In this document: one piece after another, positions 63,408 through 64,000 of the stretch | Numbering within the stretch: position 1 is the first letter of the stretch | Layout: each line of letters opens with the position of its first letter | NCBI RefSeq assembly: GCF_000381885.1 | Contig: NZ_KB907208.1 | Location: forward strand, 124,001 to 188,000 | DNA length: 64,000 nt | Reading direction: 5' to 3' | Origin: Actinomadura atramentaria DSM 43919 | GTDB taxonomy: Bacteria; Actinomycetota; Actinomycetes; Streptosporangiales; Streptosporangiaceae | Program-made: the position numbers and the translations under genes | Notes under the pieces: model-generated | What the model saw: only the letters and a program-made list of their open reading frames with translations | What the model was told of the DNA's origin: nothing | Database searches by the model: none

Positions 63408-64000
63408 ATGAGGAAACCCACCGGCACGGAGCCGGGGAGTGCAACGGGGGAGGCGGGCGCGCCCACGGGTGACGCGGTGGCCAAGGAGGCGACGCCGCTG
63501 AGCACCGTGGTGCGGGTGCGTTCTCTGCTGCCCTCGCTGCCCCCCGCCGAGCGACGAGTCGCTCAACGCGTCATCGACGACCCCGAAGGGGTCGCGAACT
63601 CGACCATCACCGAACTCGCCCAGACCTGCGGAACCTCCGAGACCACGGTCATCAGGTTCTGCCGGGCGATCGGCTTTCATGGTTACCCCGAGCTGAGACT
63701 GACCCTCGCCACCGAGGCGGGCCGCGCGCAGAGCGCGAGCGGCGGACGGGTCATCGGCAGCGACATCAGCCCCGACGACTCCCTCGAACAGATTGTGGAA
63801 AAGGTCACCTTCGCCGACGCGCGCGCGGTGGAGGAGACGGCGACCCAACTCGACATCAAGATGCTGGAGCAGGTGGTGGACGCGATCGTCGCCGCCGGGC
63901 GGGTCGACGTGTACGGCGTCGGGGCCAGCGCGTTCGTCGCCGCCGACTTCCAGCAGAAACTGCACCGCATCGGCCGGGTGTGCAACGCCTGGTCCGACGC
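63408..64000 (+). CDS. MurR/RpiR-family regulator, cut by the window end
   Basis: The first 197 codons of an RpiR regulator. The HTH_6 domain (about 35-110) reads LPPAERRVAQRVIDDPE, TITELAQTCGTSETTVIRFCRAIGF and GYPELRLTLA. The SIS effector domain begins near 165 (VDVYGVGASAFVAADFQQKL). Such proteins sense phosphorylated amino sugars such as MurNAc-6-P or GlcNAc-6-P. It continues past 64000. No Shine-Dalgarno is present, matching the leaderless promoter. Confidence 0.9.
   Translation, partial: MRKPTGTEPGSATGEAGAPTGDAVAKEATPLSTVVRVRSLLPSLPPAERRVAQRVIDDPEGVANSTITELAQTCGTSETTVIRFCRAIGFHGYPELRLTLATEAGRAQSASGGRVIGSDISPDDSLEQIVEKVTFADARAVEETATQLDIKMLEQVVDAIVAAGRVDVYGVGASAFVAADFQQKLHRIGRVCNAWSD

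Overview
The window is 64 kb of very GC-rich DNA with dense operons, many GTG starts and 4-base start/stop overlaps. It encodes WhiB, MtrA-MtrB-LpqB, a DasR-type regulator, coenzyme F420 biosynthesis and a SEC-C-tailed SecA. This points to a spore-forming or filamentous actinomycete. Streptosporangiales (Actinomadura or a relative) is my best guess, but it is inference. Much of the order (mannose-1-phosphate guanylyltransferase, fbiA/fbiB, whiB, DUF1025, DUF3499, phosphomannomutase, Trm112, SIS isomerase, ahcY, mtrA-mtrB-lpqB, comF, hpf, response regulator, secA) is the block conserved between Streptomyces and Mycobacterium, so most of the window is core chromosome.

Layout. 1-5100: two glycosyltransferases, a flippase-like membrane protein, a methyltransferase and a sugar-nucleotide pyrophosphorylase. 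5150-7330: an AlkA-type DNA glycosylase and a LysR regulator. 7400-14040: fbiC on the plus strand and fbiA-fbiB on the minus strand, covering all F420 assembly steps except the guanylyltransferase FbiD. 14290-20550: a YGQQ-repeat membrane protein, whiB, and the manB/Trm112/SIS/cation-transporter operon. 20980-24230: a two-component system and small genes. 24360-27130: two different adenosylhomocysteinase-type genes in tandem. 27170-32810: an accessory-looking stretch with a frameshifted gene, a lipoprotein, an MBL-fold hydrolase and an endoglycoceramidase-like GH5. 32900-40200: the RDD/SpoIIM/DUF58/MoxR/DUF4350/DUF4129 membrane-ATPase locus. 40500-45300: mtrA-mtrB-lpqB and comF. 45590-52370: hpf behind a long structured leader, an orphan LuxR-type regulator, an AlkX-like protein and secA. 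53000-64000: a complete N-acetylglucosamine uptake and catabolism cluster.

In the last region, dasR and the EIIC permease form one operon facing nagA, a SIS-type glucosamine-6-phosphate deaminase, EIIB, EIIA, HPr and EI. A perfect 28-bp palindrome made of two overlapping DasR boxes precedes nagA. A GH3 hexosaminidase, a GlcNAc kinase and an RpiR/MurR-type regulator follow. Together they would bring in amino sugars by both PTS and kinase routes.

The observations most worth checking are the hpf leader (about 350 nt with several perfect stems), the tandem of canonical and archaeal-type SAHH genes, a 13-bp tandem array whose last unit forms one arm of a terminator, at least eleven genes whose start codon lies 6-8 nt after a -10-like TANNNT element (leaderless transcription), and the overlapping DasR operator. 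I found no insertion sequence, CRISPR array, tRNA or rRNA.
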